A DNA stretch of 64,000 nucleotides. It comes from an uncultured Bacteroidales bacterium (GTDB lineage Bacteria; Bacteroidota; Bacteroidia; Bacteroidales; Bacteroidaceae). Shown in pieces: positions 32,650 to 42,641 of the stretch; position 1 is the stretch's first letter, and every line of letters begins with the position of its first letter. The notes under the pieces are model-generated. The model searched no databases and had not been told where the DNA came from. It saw nothing but the letters and a program-made list of their open reading frames with translations. The position numbers and the translations under genes were made by a program. The stretch lies in assembly GCA_902798425.1 (NCBI GenBank), contig CADBWR010000003.1, forward strand, positions 1-64,000, written 5' to 3'.

Positions 32650-32691
32650 AATCCGACAAAATGTCATCCTTTGCTGTCATTTTGTCGGATT
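32650..32691. repeat. Perfect 14-bp inverted repeat between acyl-CoA synthetase and clpB
   Basis: aatccgacaaaatg (32650-32663) and cattttgtcggatt (32678-32691). It could terminate the upstream synthetase gene, although the T-run on the minus strand is poor, or act as a site controlling clpB. Confidence 0.7.
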
Positions 32692-32712
32692 TAGTCATTC
32701 ACTATGCGTAGC

Positions 32713-34773
32713 CTATTTCTCTATCAGTATGCGAGCATCCACGGCTACTACAGCATCTTGGTCCGCCAATAGCGGGTTGATATCAATCTCCTTGATTTCA
32801 GTGGCAAAGCGCAGCAACGTACTCAGCCGAACAATAATCTCCGCATACTTACGCTCGTTGATGCCTTTTTGTCCTCGCGTACCTTGTAATATCTTATAGC
32901 CACGCAGCGAGTGAATCATGGAGTGCGCCTCTTCGTAGGTTAATGGTGCCAAACCACTCGACACATCCTTCAGCACCTCAACAAAGATGCCACCCAATCC
33001 GCAGAGCACCACATGGCCAAAGCGAGGTTCATACTTCGCGCCAATAAACAGTTCCGTGCCCTTAATCATTTTCTGAACCATGATAGCCGTGGCGTCAGGT
33101 ATCTGCATCATGCGGTCAAACTCAGCACTCAGCACCTCCTTGGAACGGATGTTCAGTGCCACGCCGCCCACATCGCTCTTATGCACAGGACCGACGACCT
33201 TTGCCACAACCGGAAATCCGCACTTCTCAGCAAAGGCAGTCAATTCTTCTTTCGATGTGCTCACCATCTCAGGTACCAGCGGTATGCCCGCACATGACAG
33301 TATCTCACGAACAGTCTGAGGAGGCACATAGCCATTCTCCTTGATATCGAAAATGATTTTGGAAAGGCGAGGAATGTCTATGCCATAAAGTTGCACCTCC
33401 AACTGCGTGGGTTTCGGAGTACTCATAATCTGCGACAGGGCGGTAGCAAGTGTCACCTCATCCGAGAAATTCACATGTCCTCTCTGTAAGAATTCCGCAA
33501 CTTCAGGACCGGCAGTATGCAGACAGGGCAAGATAGGGAAGATAGGTTTCTTGCACTCCAGTATCTTATGGTGCAGCACATCGTAGGCCTCATAGAGTTT
33601 GGTCAGTCCCGGTGTGCCGTAGATGACAGCAATGGCGTCAATGTTCTCAAACCGATGCTCGCAGTAGTCTATGGCAATGCCCAACTGTTCTGGCGTTCCT
33701 GTGGCAAGGATATCAATAGGATTAGCCACTGCCGACCCAGGGAACAGTTTCGACTTCAGTTCCTCAGCCTCAGGTCCTTCTATTTTGGGAACATTCAGTC
33801 CACCTTTAGACAAAGCATCCGTCAACATCACCCCAGGACCTCCGGCATGGGTTACAATAGCGAAGTTACGTCCTTTCAGTTCAGGCAACGTAAAGATACA
33901 TCCCACCGTCGTCAGTTCCTCCCGAGAGAAACAGCGCACAATACCCGCCTTACGGAACAGAGCCTCCACCGCAGAGTCACTGCTGGCAATGGCTCCTGTA
34001 TGACTGGATGCCGCCCGGCTGCCACTCTCCGAGGATCCAGCCTTAATAGCGGCAATCTTACAACCTTTTCTTATCAGCGAACTGGCATGGAACAACAGTT
34101 TGTCGGGATTAGAGATATTCTCAATGTACAGCAGTTTAACTAAGGAGTCCGTATCAGCATTGAAGTGTTCATCCATGTACTGCAGCACATCCTCAATACC
34201 AATCTGCTTGCCATTACCTATCGACCACACACTGTTAAACGGCAATCCCTTCGTCACAGCACTCTCCAAGATGAATACTGCCGTTGCGCCAGAACCGGAA
34301 ATAAAGTCTACACCCTTCGGATCAAGGTGCGGAATGGGTTTAGTGAACACAGAATGGTGGTGGTGTGTCAGCAGGCCTATGCAGTTAGGGCCTATCAGCG
34401 AACAGTTGTACTCATGGCAGATGTCAAGAATCTGCTGTTCCAGTAGTGCACCCTCGTGAGTCTCCTCGCCAAAGCCAGCAGACAGAATGATGAAAGCCCG
34501 TGTCTGTTTCTCTTTGGCCAGCAGTTCCACATACTGCGGACAGAACTTGGCAGGCACAACCAATATGGCCAACTCCGTTGGCGGCAATTCGCTAACATCA
34601 TGGAATGCCTTAATGCCCTGCACCGCATCTTCTTTAGGATTGACTATGCGCAACATTCCATGATAGTCACCTTGCAGAAGATTACGTACCACGGCACCTC
34701 CCGGCTTATGTACATTGTTCGAGCCGCCAATGACAACAATTGACTGGGGCTCCAATAATTCTCGATTAATCAT
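32713..34773 (-). CDS. ADP-forming acetate/acyl-CoA synthetase, fused alpha-beta
   Basis: Makes ATP from acyl-CoA, ADP and phosphate (or the reverse). 686 residues. The alpha half has a CoA-binding domain (SIVVIGGSNNVHKPGGAVVR) and succinyl-CoA ligase-like domains with the phospho-His in SRAASSHTGAIASSDSA (His near 256). The beta half is an ATP-grasp domain (AEKCGFPVVAKVVGPVHKSD, then GTELFIGAKYEPRFGHVV). Fused ACD proteins of this length occur widely in anaerobes. Specific substrate unknown. A TACCTTTG box lies at 34796-34803 (minus). Confidence 0.9.
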   Translation of the reverse strand: MINRELLEPQSIVVIGGSNNVHKPGGAVVRNLLQGDYHGMLRIVNPKEDAVQGIKAFHDVSELPPTELAILVVPAKFCPQYVELLAKEKQTRAFIILSAGFGEETHEGALLEQQILDICHEYNCSLIGPNCIGLLTHHHHSVFTKPIPHLDPKGVDFISGSGATAVFILESAVTKGLPFNSVWSIGNGKQIGIEDVLQYMDEHFNADTDSLVKLLYIENISNPDKLLFHASSLIRKGCKIAAIKAGSSESGSRAASSHTGAIASSDSAVEALFRKAGIVRCFSREELTTVGCIFTLPELKGRNFAIVTHAGGPGVMLTDALSKGGLNVPKIEGPEAEELKSKLFPGSAVANPIDILATGTPEQLGIAIDYCEHRFENIDAIAVIYGTPGLTKLYEAYDVLHHKILECKKPIFPILPCLHTAGPEVAEFLQRGHVNFSDEVTLATALSQIMSTPKPTQLEVQLYGIDIPRLSKIIFDIKENGYVPPQTVREILSCAGIPLVPEMVSTSKEELTAFAEKCGFPVVAKVVGPVHKSDVGGVALNIRSKEVLSAEFDRMMQIPDATAIMVQKMIKGTELFIGAKYEPRFGHVVLCGLGGIFVEVLKDVSSGLAPLTYEEAHSMIHSLRGYKILQGTRGQKGINERKYAEIIVRLSTLLRFATEIKEIDINPLLADQDAVVAVDARILIEK

Positions 34774-34795
34774 AGTAGTATTTTAAGTCCACCGA

Positions 34796-34803
34796 CAAAG
34801 GTA
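34796..34803 (-). promoter_or_regulatory. -7 box of the acyl-CoA synthetase gene
   Basis: TACCTTTG on the minus strand, 22 bp before the start codon. Confidence 0.65.
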
Positions 34804-34899
34804 CGAATAAACAAACAAATCACAAAATTTCTAAATGACAAAAAATTACTCATATTTGTAAAACTCGTTAAATGACTTGGCTGTTTAACGGCTTTTTCG

Positions 34900-34907
34900 T
34901 ATCTTTG
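34900..34907 (+). promoter_or_regulatory. -7 box of the alpha-2-macroglobulin gene
   Basis: TATCTTTG, 24 bp before the ATG at 34932; it rules out the upstream ATG at 34872. Confidence 0.7.
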
Positions 34908-34931
34908 TCGGATGATAAGAACATTCAAGCT

Positions 34932-37900
34932 ATGAAGAAGACATTGTTTATCATACTGACCATTGCATTACTATTGCCAATGAGTACAGTAGCACAGACA
35001 TATCAAAGCCTATGGAAACAGGTTGAAGAAGCCTGCAGCAAAGACCTGCCTCGTCAGGCATTGTCTCATCTGCAAAAGATTGAAACCAAAGCCCAACAAG
35101 AGCATTCCTATGGACATCTGCTCAGTGCCACGCTACAGATAGCCAACATCCAGACGGAGATCTCGTCTGACTCGTTGGCACCGGCAGTTCTTCGCATAGA
35201 ACGTCAGGCACAGGCCACTACCGATCCCGTGTTACATATGGTCTATGCCACCATCTTATATAAGGTCTACACCGACAATCCCTCGATAGCGGATGATACA
35301 GCCAACAAAGCCAAGCACTACCGAGAGATTGCAATGAGCAAGCCCGAGTTGCTGGCCAAGATCAAGGCCAATGGCTACCAACCGCTCATTGAGCAAGGTA
35401 AGGACAGCAAGGTATTCGGCAATGACCTGCTGAGTGTCGTAGGTATGGAATTAAACGAGTGGCAGTGGCTCTACGACTACTACATGAAAGCCGAAAATTG
35501 CCGTGCTGCATGTATAGCTGCCAGTCATATCGCCAAAACCGTCGAAGGCTACGACTCACTAATCGCTCTTTTTGCCGACTATGCAGAAGCAGCAGAGTTG
35601 GCCATTGGGCGCTATCACTTAATGCATACCGACAAATACACCAATGCCGACCGTTACCAATGGTTACAGCACGCATTGGAGTGCTGGGGCACCTGGACTC
35701 GTGCCGATATGCTGCGAAACGAACTGACTTCACTGACCACGCCATGCTTTGCTGCCAGCGTAGAGCGTCGCATTCAGGAGGTTAACAAGCCTCAGATGGT
35801 TAAGTTGTATGATCTCCGCAACATCAGTCAACTTACTATGCGTGTCTACCGTACGACACTTCTTGGCGACACCAAGCTAAACCCTCAAGACAGCGACGAC
35901 TACAAGAAGATAAAGACCGGACTCAAAGAACTGCCAGAGCTGGCACGCACATGTTCCTTTTCAGGTCACGCTGCCTACGATACTTTTACCGACTCTCTGC
36001 AACTGCAAGGGTTGCCGGCTGGCGTCTATCTATTGGAGTTCGCCACTACCCCCAACACCGAGGTGTCGCGCTCCCTATACTTCGTTTCCGGTGTCCGTCT
36101 TCTGCAACAGGCACAGCCCAATAACACCCGCCGCTATGTTGTTGTCGATGCCACGACAGGTCAACCTATTAAGAATGCCTCCGTACGTCTGTCGTTCCAG
36201 AAGGGATGGAAGAATCCGCCAACCACGCACACATTTACATGCAATAAAGAAGGTGAAGCACTCTATACCGGCGAGCAACGTCCATCGTCTGTCTTTGCCT
36301 ACACGGATGCCGACAGCTACTGTCCCGAACAGAACGGCTATGGCCTCTACTACTATTACGAGCGCCAGTACAACAACGAACATACCCAGCTATTTACCGA
36401 CCGAGCCATCTATCGTCCCGGCCAGACCGTCTATGCCACGGCTATCGCCTGGAAGGAAGTATCGGCAGTGGAAAATACTGCCAACAGTGGCAAGTCGCTG
36501 ACGTTTGAGTTGCGCGATGCCAACCACAAAGTGATTGCTGAGCAACGGGCAACTACCGACCGTTTCGGAAAATGCAGTGTGCAGTTTGCACTGCCTACCG
36601 GTAAGTTGAATGGCCGTTTCACCATCCGTACTACCAATGGCAACGTTGGCATCCGCGTAGAAGAATATAAACGCCCTGCCTTCCAGGTGGAGTTCGATGA
36701 ATATAAGGAGTCCTATCAGGCTGGCGACACCGTACAGGCCAAGGCCAAGGCCATGAGCTATGCCGGTGTTCCCATTCAAGATGCAAAGGTACACTATACC
36801 GTCAAGCGTCGTGTAGCCTTCTGGTGGATGAACTACAGTCGTTACTGGCAGACAGGCTACTTCGGTGATGGCCTCCGTGAGGTCGTCGTCAGCGAGGGCG
36901 ATGCCACGACAGCGAATGACGGCACCTTCTCTGTCGACATGCCACTCGTCATGCCTGAAGACTTAGGTCGTCACACTATGTTCTACCACTTCGTCGTCGA
37001 TGCTGATGTCACCGACCAGGCCGGTGAGACACACCACGGCAGTCTGTCGCTACCCTTGGGCAACAAAGCCACCTCACTGACGTGCGACATCCCCGAAAAG
37101 GTGCGCAGCGACAAGTTCCCCGCGATTACCTTCACCCGTCGTAATGCCGCCGGCAAGGAGATTCCTGGCAAGTTGCGCTACCGCATCGATGGCGGCAAAT
37201 GGCAGCAGTGGTCTGCCAATGGACCATTATCCCTCAACGCTCCACTGAAAAGTGGAAAGCACCGCATAGAAGCTATCTGCGCCCAAGACAGCATCGACCA
37301 GACGTTCATCGTGTTCAGTCTCACAGACAAGCGTCCTGCCACGGAAACCCATGACTGGTTTTATGTCTCTGAAGAACAATTCCCCCAAGATGGTACACCA
37401 GTAACCATACAGGTTGGTTCCTCTGACCCTGACCTGCATATCGTCTATAGCATGTTTGCCGGTCAGCAGCTATTAGAGAGTGGTACTGCCCAAAAGAGCG
37501 GTGAACTCATCAATCGCCAACTGACTTATCGTGAGGAGTATGGCAATGGGCTGTTGCTGACCTATGCATGGATCAAGAATGGTGAGTGTTACACGCACCA
37601 GCAAGTCATCCGCCGCCCCATGCCCGACAAAAAGCTGAGGATGCAGTGGACGACATTCCGCGACCGTCTGACTCCTGGTCAACAGGAGCAATGGCAACTG
37701 ACCATCAAGGCTCCTTCGGGGAAGATGGGCGAAGAGGTGCCTGCCAATGCCAGTCTGCTGGCTGTGCTCTACGACAAGAGCCTTGATGTCATTGCCAAGC
37801 ATCAGTGGTCCTTCACTCCGTCATCTTACCTTCCTGTAGCCTCTACCTACTGGCAGCTCCCGTCACAGACAGCCATCACTACCGCCGGATTTATGCAGAG

Positions 37901-40418
37901 CAAGATGCTCCCCGTCAACCAACTGCTCTTTAGCCGTTTTGATGAGAGCATTTTCCCCATATACTACGCCCCTGTACGTGCTTGGGGTTCCACTCGTATG
38001 TATAGGATGAATGCTGCACAAGCAACACCCATGAGCAAGGAGGCTAAGGCAGTTACTGCTGATGTTGCTATTGGTGCTTTCGACGTAGTGGGCAATGATG
38101 AGACTGCTGAAGAAGTATCGAAAACAGAAGAAAGTACAGAACAGAAAGGCCCCGCCCAGATTCCAGTACGCGAGAATTTGAACGAGACGGCTTTCTGCTA
38201 CCCTGCCCTACAGAGTGACAACGATGGTAGCGTCACGCTGTCGTTTACCCTTCCCGAGAGTCTGACGACATGGCGCTTTATGGGTATTGCCAATACCGTG
38301 GACATGCTCTATGGCTACATCGATGGCGAGGCCATCGCACAGAAAGATGTGATGGTGCAGCCCAACATGCCGCGCTTCATCCGTGAGGGCGACAAGGCAA
38401 CAATAGCTGCCCGTCTGTTCAACACCACCGACCACAGCGTCAGCGGCACATCCTTGTTGCAGCTGATAGACCCAACCACCGACAAAGTAGTCTACGAACA
38501 GTCAGCGCCCTTCGCCATGGATGCTAACGGTTCTACCACCGTCACCTTTGTGGTCAATGGATTACCTGTTGACCTATCGCTATTCATCTGCAAGGTAACA
38601 GCCAGGGGCGATGGTTTCAGTGATGGCGAGCAGCACTATCTGCCCGTCTTGTCAAACCGTGAATATGTCACCAAGACGGTACCCATTACACAGCATGAGG
38701 CTGGCACAAAAACTATCGACCTCACCCAGCTATTCCCACAAGGTACAGACCAGCAGAAGCTGACCATCGAATATACCAGCAATCCAGCATGGCTCATGGT
38801 ACAGTCACTGCCCACCTTAGGACAGCCTGCTGAGCATAGCGCCATAGACCAGGCTGCTGCCTATTACAGCAACATATTGGCAAAGTATCTGTTAGATCAG
38901 AGCCCACAGACCAAGCACGTCTTTGAACAATGGAAGCAGGAACAAGGAAGTGAGACATCCCTAAGTGCTCAACTCACCAAGAATGAAGAACTGAAAGACA
39001 TCATCTTACAGGAGACACCTTGGGTGGCTGCTGCTGACCGTGAGAGCGAACAGCGACAGCGACTGACAGATTTCTTCGACGAGAACAGCCTCAACTACCG
39101 TCTGCAGACAATTGTTGAGAAGCTGAAAGCCTTACAGAATGCCGACGGTTCCTTCTCCTGGTATCCTGGCATGGAGGGCAGCACCTACATCACCGTTGCC
39201 GTTGAGGAAATGCTGGCCCGCCTGCAGACGATGGGCTGCAAGGGGTCAACGATTTCCACATCGGTACTCTACGACAACGCTTTCCGCTACCTCAGCAAAG
39301 AGATGGTAGCCCTGGTGAAGAAGATGAAAAAAGAGGAGAAAAAAGGCCATCGCCAGACCTTCCCCTCATTCACCGCCCTACGCTGGCTCTACCTCTCTGC
39401 TATTGACGGTCGCCAGTTGGCACCAGACGTCAAGGCTGCCAACGACTACCTCATCGCCCTGCTGAAGAAGGACATCAAACGCCAGACCATCTACGAGAAA
39501 GCAATGACTGCTGTCGTACTGGCAAAGCGTGGCGAGAAAAACAAAGCTGCCGAATATATCCGCAGCCTGAAGGAGTACAGTGTCTATACGGAAGAGATGG
39601 GGCGCTACTACGATACACGACGTGCCAACTATTCTTGGTACGACTACAAGATACCTACCGAGGTGGCAGCCATCGAGGCCATCCAGTACGTCACGCCTAA
39701 CGACCGTAAAACCATTGACGAAATGCGCCGCTGGCTACTGCAGGAGAAGCGCACCCAGACATGGGACACGCCCATCAATAGTGTCAATGCCATCTACGCA
39801 TTCCTTAACGGCAACAACCAAGTGCTGACCACCACACAACCCATTACTACGCTCGCAGTCGATGCGTCACCCATCAACACCAGCGCCTCCTCCGCCGGCC
39901 TCGGCTATGTAAAAACCAGTAACCCCTATCATGGAGAACGCATCTTCACCGCCACCAAGACCAGTGAGGGTACATCATGGGGCGCCATCTATGCCCAGTT
40001 CTTACAGAACACCAGCGACATCGAGGCTTCGCAGAGTGGTATCTCCGTCAGGAAGGAGATGACGATAGCAGGGGAACCGCTATCCTCCACCAATATCCAT
40101 ATTGGAGACCGTGTCAAGGTACGCATCACCATCGAGACCTCCCGCGACCTCGACTTCGTACAAGTGACTGACCGCCGTGCTGCCTGCATGGAACCCGTCA
40201 ACCAGTTGTCTGGCTACCATCACGGTGCCTACTGTTCACCCAAGGATTACGCCACCCACTACTTCTATCGTGGGTTGTCCAAAGGTAAACACATCATAGA
40301 GACAGAGTACTACATCGACCGCGCTGGCACTTACGAAACTGGCACCTGTACCGTAGGCTGTGCCTATGCCCCAGAGTTCCGCGCTACCACCAAATCGCAA
40401 ACAATACAAGTAAAATGA
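34932..40418 (+). CDS. Alpha-2-macroglobulin family protein without thioester
   Basis: 1828 residues with a signal peptide ending STVAQ. N-terminal helical region (about 25-260), then MG-type beta domains, including the MG2-like TDRAIYRPGQTVYATAI, the family segment ETAFCYPALQSDNDGSVTLS with ESLTTWRFMGIA, an alpha/alpha-toroid region (NADGSFSWYPGMEGSTYITV) and a C-terminal domain (RTYETGTCTVG-like end). The CxEQ thioester motif is absent from the place it should occupy (LPTLGQPAEHSAIDQAAAYY). Related proteins are thought to trap foreign proteases or guard the envelope. The last bases overlap the DUF1573 gene (ATGA). Confidence 0.9.
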   Translation: MKKTLFIILTIALLLPMSTVAQTYQSLWKQVEEACSKDLPRQALSHLQKIETKAQQEHSYGHLLSATLQIANIQTEISSDSLAPAVLRIERQAQATTDPVLHMVYATILYKVYTDNPSIADDTANKAKHYREIAMSKPELLAKIKANGYQPLIEQGKDSKVFGNDLLSVVGMELNEWQWLYDYYMKAENCRAACIAASHIAKTVEGYDSLIALFADYAEAAELAIGRYHLMHTDKYTNADRYQWLQHALECWGTWTRADMLRNELTSLTTPCFAASVERRIQEVNKPQMVKLYDLRNISQLTMRVYRTTLLGDTKLNPQDSDDYKKIKTGLKELPELARTCSFSGHAAYDTFTDSLQLQGLPAGVYLLEFATTPNTEVSRSLYFVSGVRLLQQAQPNNTRRYVVVDATTGQPIKNASVRLSFQKGWKNPPTTHTFTCNKEGEALYTGEQRPSSVFAYTDADSYCPEQNGYGLYYYYERQYNNEHTQLFTDRAIYRPGQTVYATAIAWKEVSAVENTANSGKSLTFELRDANHKVIAEQRATTDRFGKCSVQFALPTGKLNGRFTIRTTNGNVGIRVEEYKRPAFQVEFDEYKESYQAGDTVQAKAKAMSYAGVPIQDAKVHYTVKRRVAFWWMNYSRYWQTGYFGDGLREVVVSEGDATTANDGTFSVDMPLVMPEDLGRHTMFYHFVVDADVTDQAGETHHGSLSLPLGNKATSLTCDIPEKVRSDKFPAITFTRRNAAGKEIPGKLRYRIDGGKWQQWSANGPLSLNAPLKSGKHRIEAICAQDSIDQTFIVFSLTDKRPATETHDWFYVSEEQFPQDGTPVTIQVGSSDPDLHIVYSMFAGQQLLESGTAQKSGELINRQLTYREEYGNGLLLTYAWIKNGECYTHQQVIRRPMPDKKLRMQWTTFRDRLTPGQQEQWQLTIKAPSGKMGEEVPANASLLAVLYDKSLDVIAKHQWSFTPSSYLPVASTYWQLPSQTAITTAGFMQSKMLPVNQLLFSRFDESIFPIYYAPVRAWGSTRMYRMNAAQATPMSKEAKAVTADVAIGAFDVVGNDETAEEVSKTEESTEQKGPAQIPVRENLNETAFCYPALQSDNDGSVTLSFTLPESLTTWRFMGIANTVDMLYGYIDGEAIAQKDVMVQPNMPRFIREGDKATIAARLFNTTDHSVSGTSLLQLIDPTTDKVVYEQSAPFAMDANGSTTVTFVVNGLPVDLSLFICKVTARGDGFSDGEQHYLPVLSNREYVTKTVPITQHEAGTKTIDLTQLFPQGTDQQKLTIEYTSNPAWLMVQSLPTLGQPAEHSAIDQAAAYYSNILAKYLLDQSPQTKHVFEQWKQEQGSETSLSAQLTKNEELKDIILQETPWVAAADRESEQRQRLTDFFDENSLNYRLQTIVEKLKALQNADGSFSWYPGMEGSTYITVAVEEMLARLQTMGCKGSTISTSVLYDNAFRYLSKEMVALVKKMKKEEKKGHRQTFPSFTALRWLYLSAIDGRQLAPDVKAANDYLIALLKKDIKRQTIYEKAMTAVVLAKRGEKNKAAEYIRSLKEYSVYTEEMGRYYDTRRANYSWYDYKIPTEVAAIEAIQYVTPNDRKTIDEMRRWLLQEKRTQTWDTPINSVNAIYAFLNGNNQVLTTTQPITTLAVDASPINTSASSAGLGYVKTSNPYHGERIFTATKTSEGTSWGAIYAQFLQNTSDIEASQSGISVRKEMTIAGEPLSSTNIHIGDRVKVRITIETSRDLDFVQVTDRRAACMEPVNQLSGYHHGAYCSPKDYATHYFYRGLSKGKHIIETEYYIDRAGTYETGTCTVGCAYAPEFRATTKSQTIQVK

Positions 40419-41479
40419 AGATACTAAAGTACATCAGTTTATCCCTCCTCCTTTGTCAGTTACCATGCAGTCAGGCTAATGCCCAGAAACTGATAGCCGA
40501 CAAACTCGTCATCGATGCAGGGAGAACCGGCTACCAACAGTCTGCCACTGCCGTCTTTGATTTTCGTATCAAGGGTAGCAAAAAGGTAAGAATCACGAAG
40601 GTTCTTCCTGACTGCAACTGCACCAAGGTAGAATATCCCAAGGGCGACCTGGGCGACAAGTTTCAGATACGCATGACCTACGATGCCCGTCAGTTGGGAC
40701 ATTACGACAAGCAAGCCGCTATCTACTGCAGCAACTCCGACAAGCCGTTCTATATCCGCATGAAGGGCATCGTGCTCAGAGAATTCCAAGACCTCAGCAA
40801 GAACTACCCCATCACCATGGGCAACCTGTTGCTCGACAACAACGAGCTGGAGTTTGACGACATCAACCGCGGCGACCGCCAAGAGCAGCTTATTCATATA
40901 TATAATAGTGGTACCACGGTTTGTCAGCCTAACCTGATGCACCTACCCCCATACCTGACGGCAACAATGGTTCCCGAGCGCCTGGCTCCCGGTCGTGCCG
41001 GTACGATGACGGTCACGCTGAACTCTACCCTACTGCACGATTACGGATTGACGCAGAGTGCAGTCTTCCTGGCTGAAAAGCCCGGCGACACCGTCAGCGC
41101 AGACAACGAGATAGGCGTTTCAGCCGTCTTGCTGCCCTCTTTCTTAGGCATGAACGCTTCCCAAAAGCAATATGCGCCTAAGATGGCGCTGTCTAAGCAG
41201 ACAGTAAACATCCGGTTTGATGGCAAGAAGAAGAAAAAGGACATCATAGAAATCACCAACAAGGGACGTACCGAGTTGGACATCTCCTCTTTACAACTCT
41301 TTACAAGAGGACTGCTGGTATCGCTCAACAAGAGCAAGCTGAAACCTGGCGAGAAGGCCACACTGAAGATAACCGCCTTGCGCGATGATCTGAAGAAGGT
41401 GCGTACCCGTCCGCGTATTCTGATGATTACCAACGATCCCGACCATCCCAAGGTCACGATTACGATCAACGTCCTCTAA
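40415..41479 (+). CDS. DUF1573 secreted protein
   Basis: 354 residues with a signal peptide (SLLLCQLPCSQANAQ). At least two immunoglobulin-like DUF1573 modules are visible: FRIKGSKKVRITKVLPDCNC with TMTYDARQLGHYDKQ-like strands, and a later one from NIRFDGKKKKKDIIEITNKG to PRILMITNDPDHPKVTI. The DCNCT pair of cysteines is typical. It overlaps the alpha-2-macroglobulin stop by 4 bp, so the two are translationally coupled and probably act together in the envelope; function is otherwise unknown. Confidence 0.88.
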   Translation: MKILKYISLSLLLCQLPCSQANAQKLIADKLVIDAGRTGYQQSATAVFDFRIKGSKKVRITKVLPDCNCTKVEYPKGDLGDKFQIRMTYDARQLGHYDKQAAIYCSNSDKPFYIRMKGIVLREFQDLSKNYPITMGNLLLDNNELEFDDINRGDRQEQLIHIYNSGTTVCQPNLMHLPPYLTATMVPERLAPGRAGTMTVTLNSTLLHDYGLTQSAVFLAEKPGDTVSADNEIGVSAVLLPSFLGMNASQKQYAPKMALSKQTVNIRFDGKKKKKDIIEITNKGRTELDISSLQLFTRGLLVSLNKSKLKPGEKATLKITALRDDLKKVRTRPRILMITNDPDHPKVTITINVL

Positions 41480-41483
41480 CATC

Positions 41484-41534
41484 TTAACTTCTTTAACTTC
41501 TTAACTTCTTTAACTTCTTAACTTCTTTAACTCC
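41484..41534. repeat. 17-bp tandem repeat, three copies
   Basis: ttaacttctttaacttc at 41484-41500 and 41501-41517 exact, and a third copy with one mismatch to 41534. It fills the gap between DUF1573 and meaB. Confidence 0.9.
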
Positions 41535-41539
41535 CTTAT

Positions 41540-42640
41540 ATGGATCATCCCGAGAATAGCGCAGAATATGCAGGACTACAGGTCAACAGTGGTGTTGAGC
41601 AGCCCTCTATCATCAATCCCTACCTGAAGCGTAACCGCTTCCGTCGTCGCGAACTCTCCGCCACCGAGATGGTGGAGGGCATCATCAAGGGCGACATCAC
41701 CATTCTCTCACAGGCTGTCACGCTGGTAGAGAGTGTCAATCCCGACCACCAAGCCAAGGCTCAGGAGGTCATCAACAAGTGTCTGCCTTATAGTGGCAAC
41801 AGCATACGCATAGGCATCAGCGGTGTTCCCGGTGCCGGCAAGTCGACAAGCATCGATGCCTTTGGCATTCATGTGCTGAAGGAGCATGGCGGTCGTCTGG
41901 CAGTACTGGCCATTGACCCCAGCAGCGAGCGTACCAAGGGGTCTATCCTTGGTGACAAGACACGCATGGAGAAACTGAGCGTGCACCCTGACTCCTTCAT
42001 CCGTCCCAGTCCAACAGCGGGCTCCTTAGGTGGTGTGGCCCGGAAGACACGTGAGACCATTATTCTCTGTGAGGCTGCCGGATTCGACAAGATTTTCGTC
42101 GAGACGGTGGGCGTGGGACAGTCAGAGACGGCTTGCCACTCTATGGTCGACTTCTTCCTGCTGCTGCAGGTGGCTGGCACAGGCGACGAACTGCAGGGCA
42201 TCAAGCGTGGCATTATGGAGATATCTGATGGCATCGTCATCAACAAGTGTGACGGCGACAATGTAGACCGTTGCCACATGGCAGCCACCAACTTCCGCAA
42301 TGCTCTCCACTTCTTCCCTAAGTCAGAAAGTGGTTGGATGCCGCAAGTGCTGTGCTACAGTGGTTTCTATGGCACGGGCATCAAGGAGGTGTGGGACATG
42401 ATTTACGAGTATATGGACTTCGTCAAGAAGAACGGCTACTTTGACTACCGCCGCAACGAGCAGTCTAAGTACTGGATGTATGAGAGCATCAACGAACAGC
42501 TGCGTCTCCACTTCTACAACAACACCACCATCAAGGCCCAACTCAATGCTGCCGAACAAGCAGTACTGGCTGGTCAGGAAACCAGTTTCGTGGCAGCACA
42601 AAATTTGTTGGATACCTATTTTGACCTTCTAAAGAAGTAA
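41540..42640 (+). CDS. meaB: Methylmalonyl-CoA mutase-associated GTPase MeaB
   Basis: G3E-family GTPase that gates and protects cobalamin loading of methylmalonyl-CoA mutase. 366 residues: Walker A GISGVPGAGKSTSIDAFG, LAIDPSSERTKGSILGDKTR, IFVETVGVGQSET and the base-specificity motif NKCDGDN. The N-terminal helices (SATEMVEGIIKGDITILSQA) and the C-terminal dimerisation arm are present. The mutase genes are not in the window. The 60-bp gap upstream holds the 17-bp repeats and no clear promoter, so it may be read from the alpha-2-macroglobulin transcript. Confidence 0.95.
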   Translation: MDHPENSAEYAGLQVNSGVEQPSIINPYLKRNRFRRRELSATEMVEGIIKGDITILSQAVTLVESVNPDHQAKAQEVINKCLPYSGNSIRIGISGVPGAGKSTSIDAFGIHVLKEHGGRLAVLAIDPSSERTKGSILGDKTRMEKLSVHPDSFIRPSPTAGSLGGVARKTRETIILCEAAGFDKIFVETVGVGQSETACHSMVDFFLLLQVAGTGDELQGIKRGIMEISDGIVINKCDGDNVDRCHMAATNFRNALHFFPKSESGWMPQVLCYSGFYGTGIKEVWDMIYEYMDFVKKNGYFDYRRNEQSKYWMYESINEQLRLHFYNNTTIKAQLNAAEQAVLAGQETSFVAAQNLLDTYFDLLKK

Positions 42641-42641
42641 T

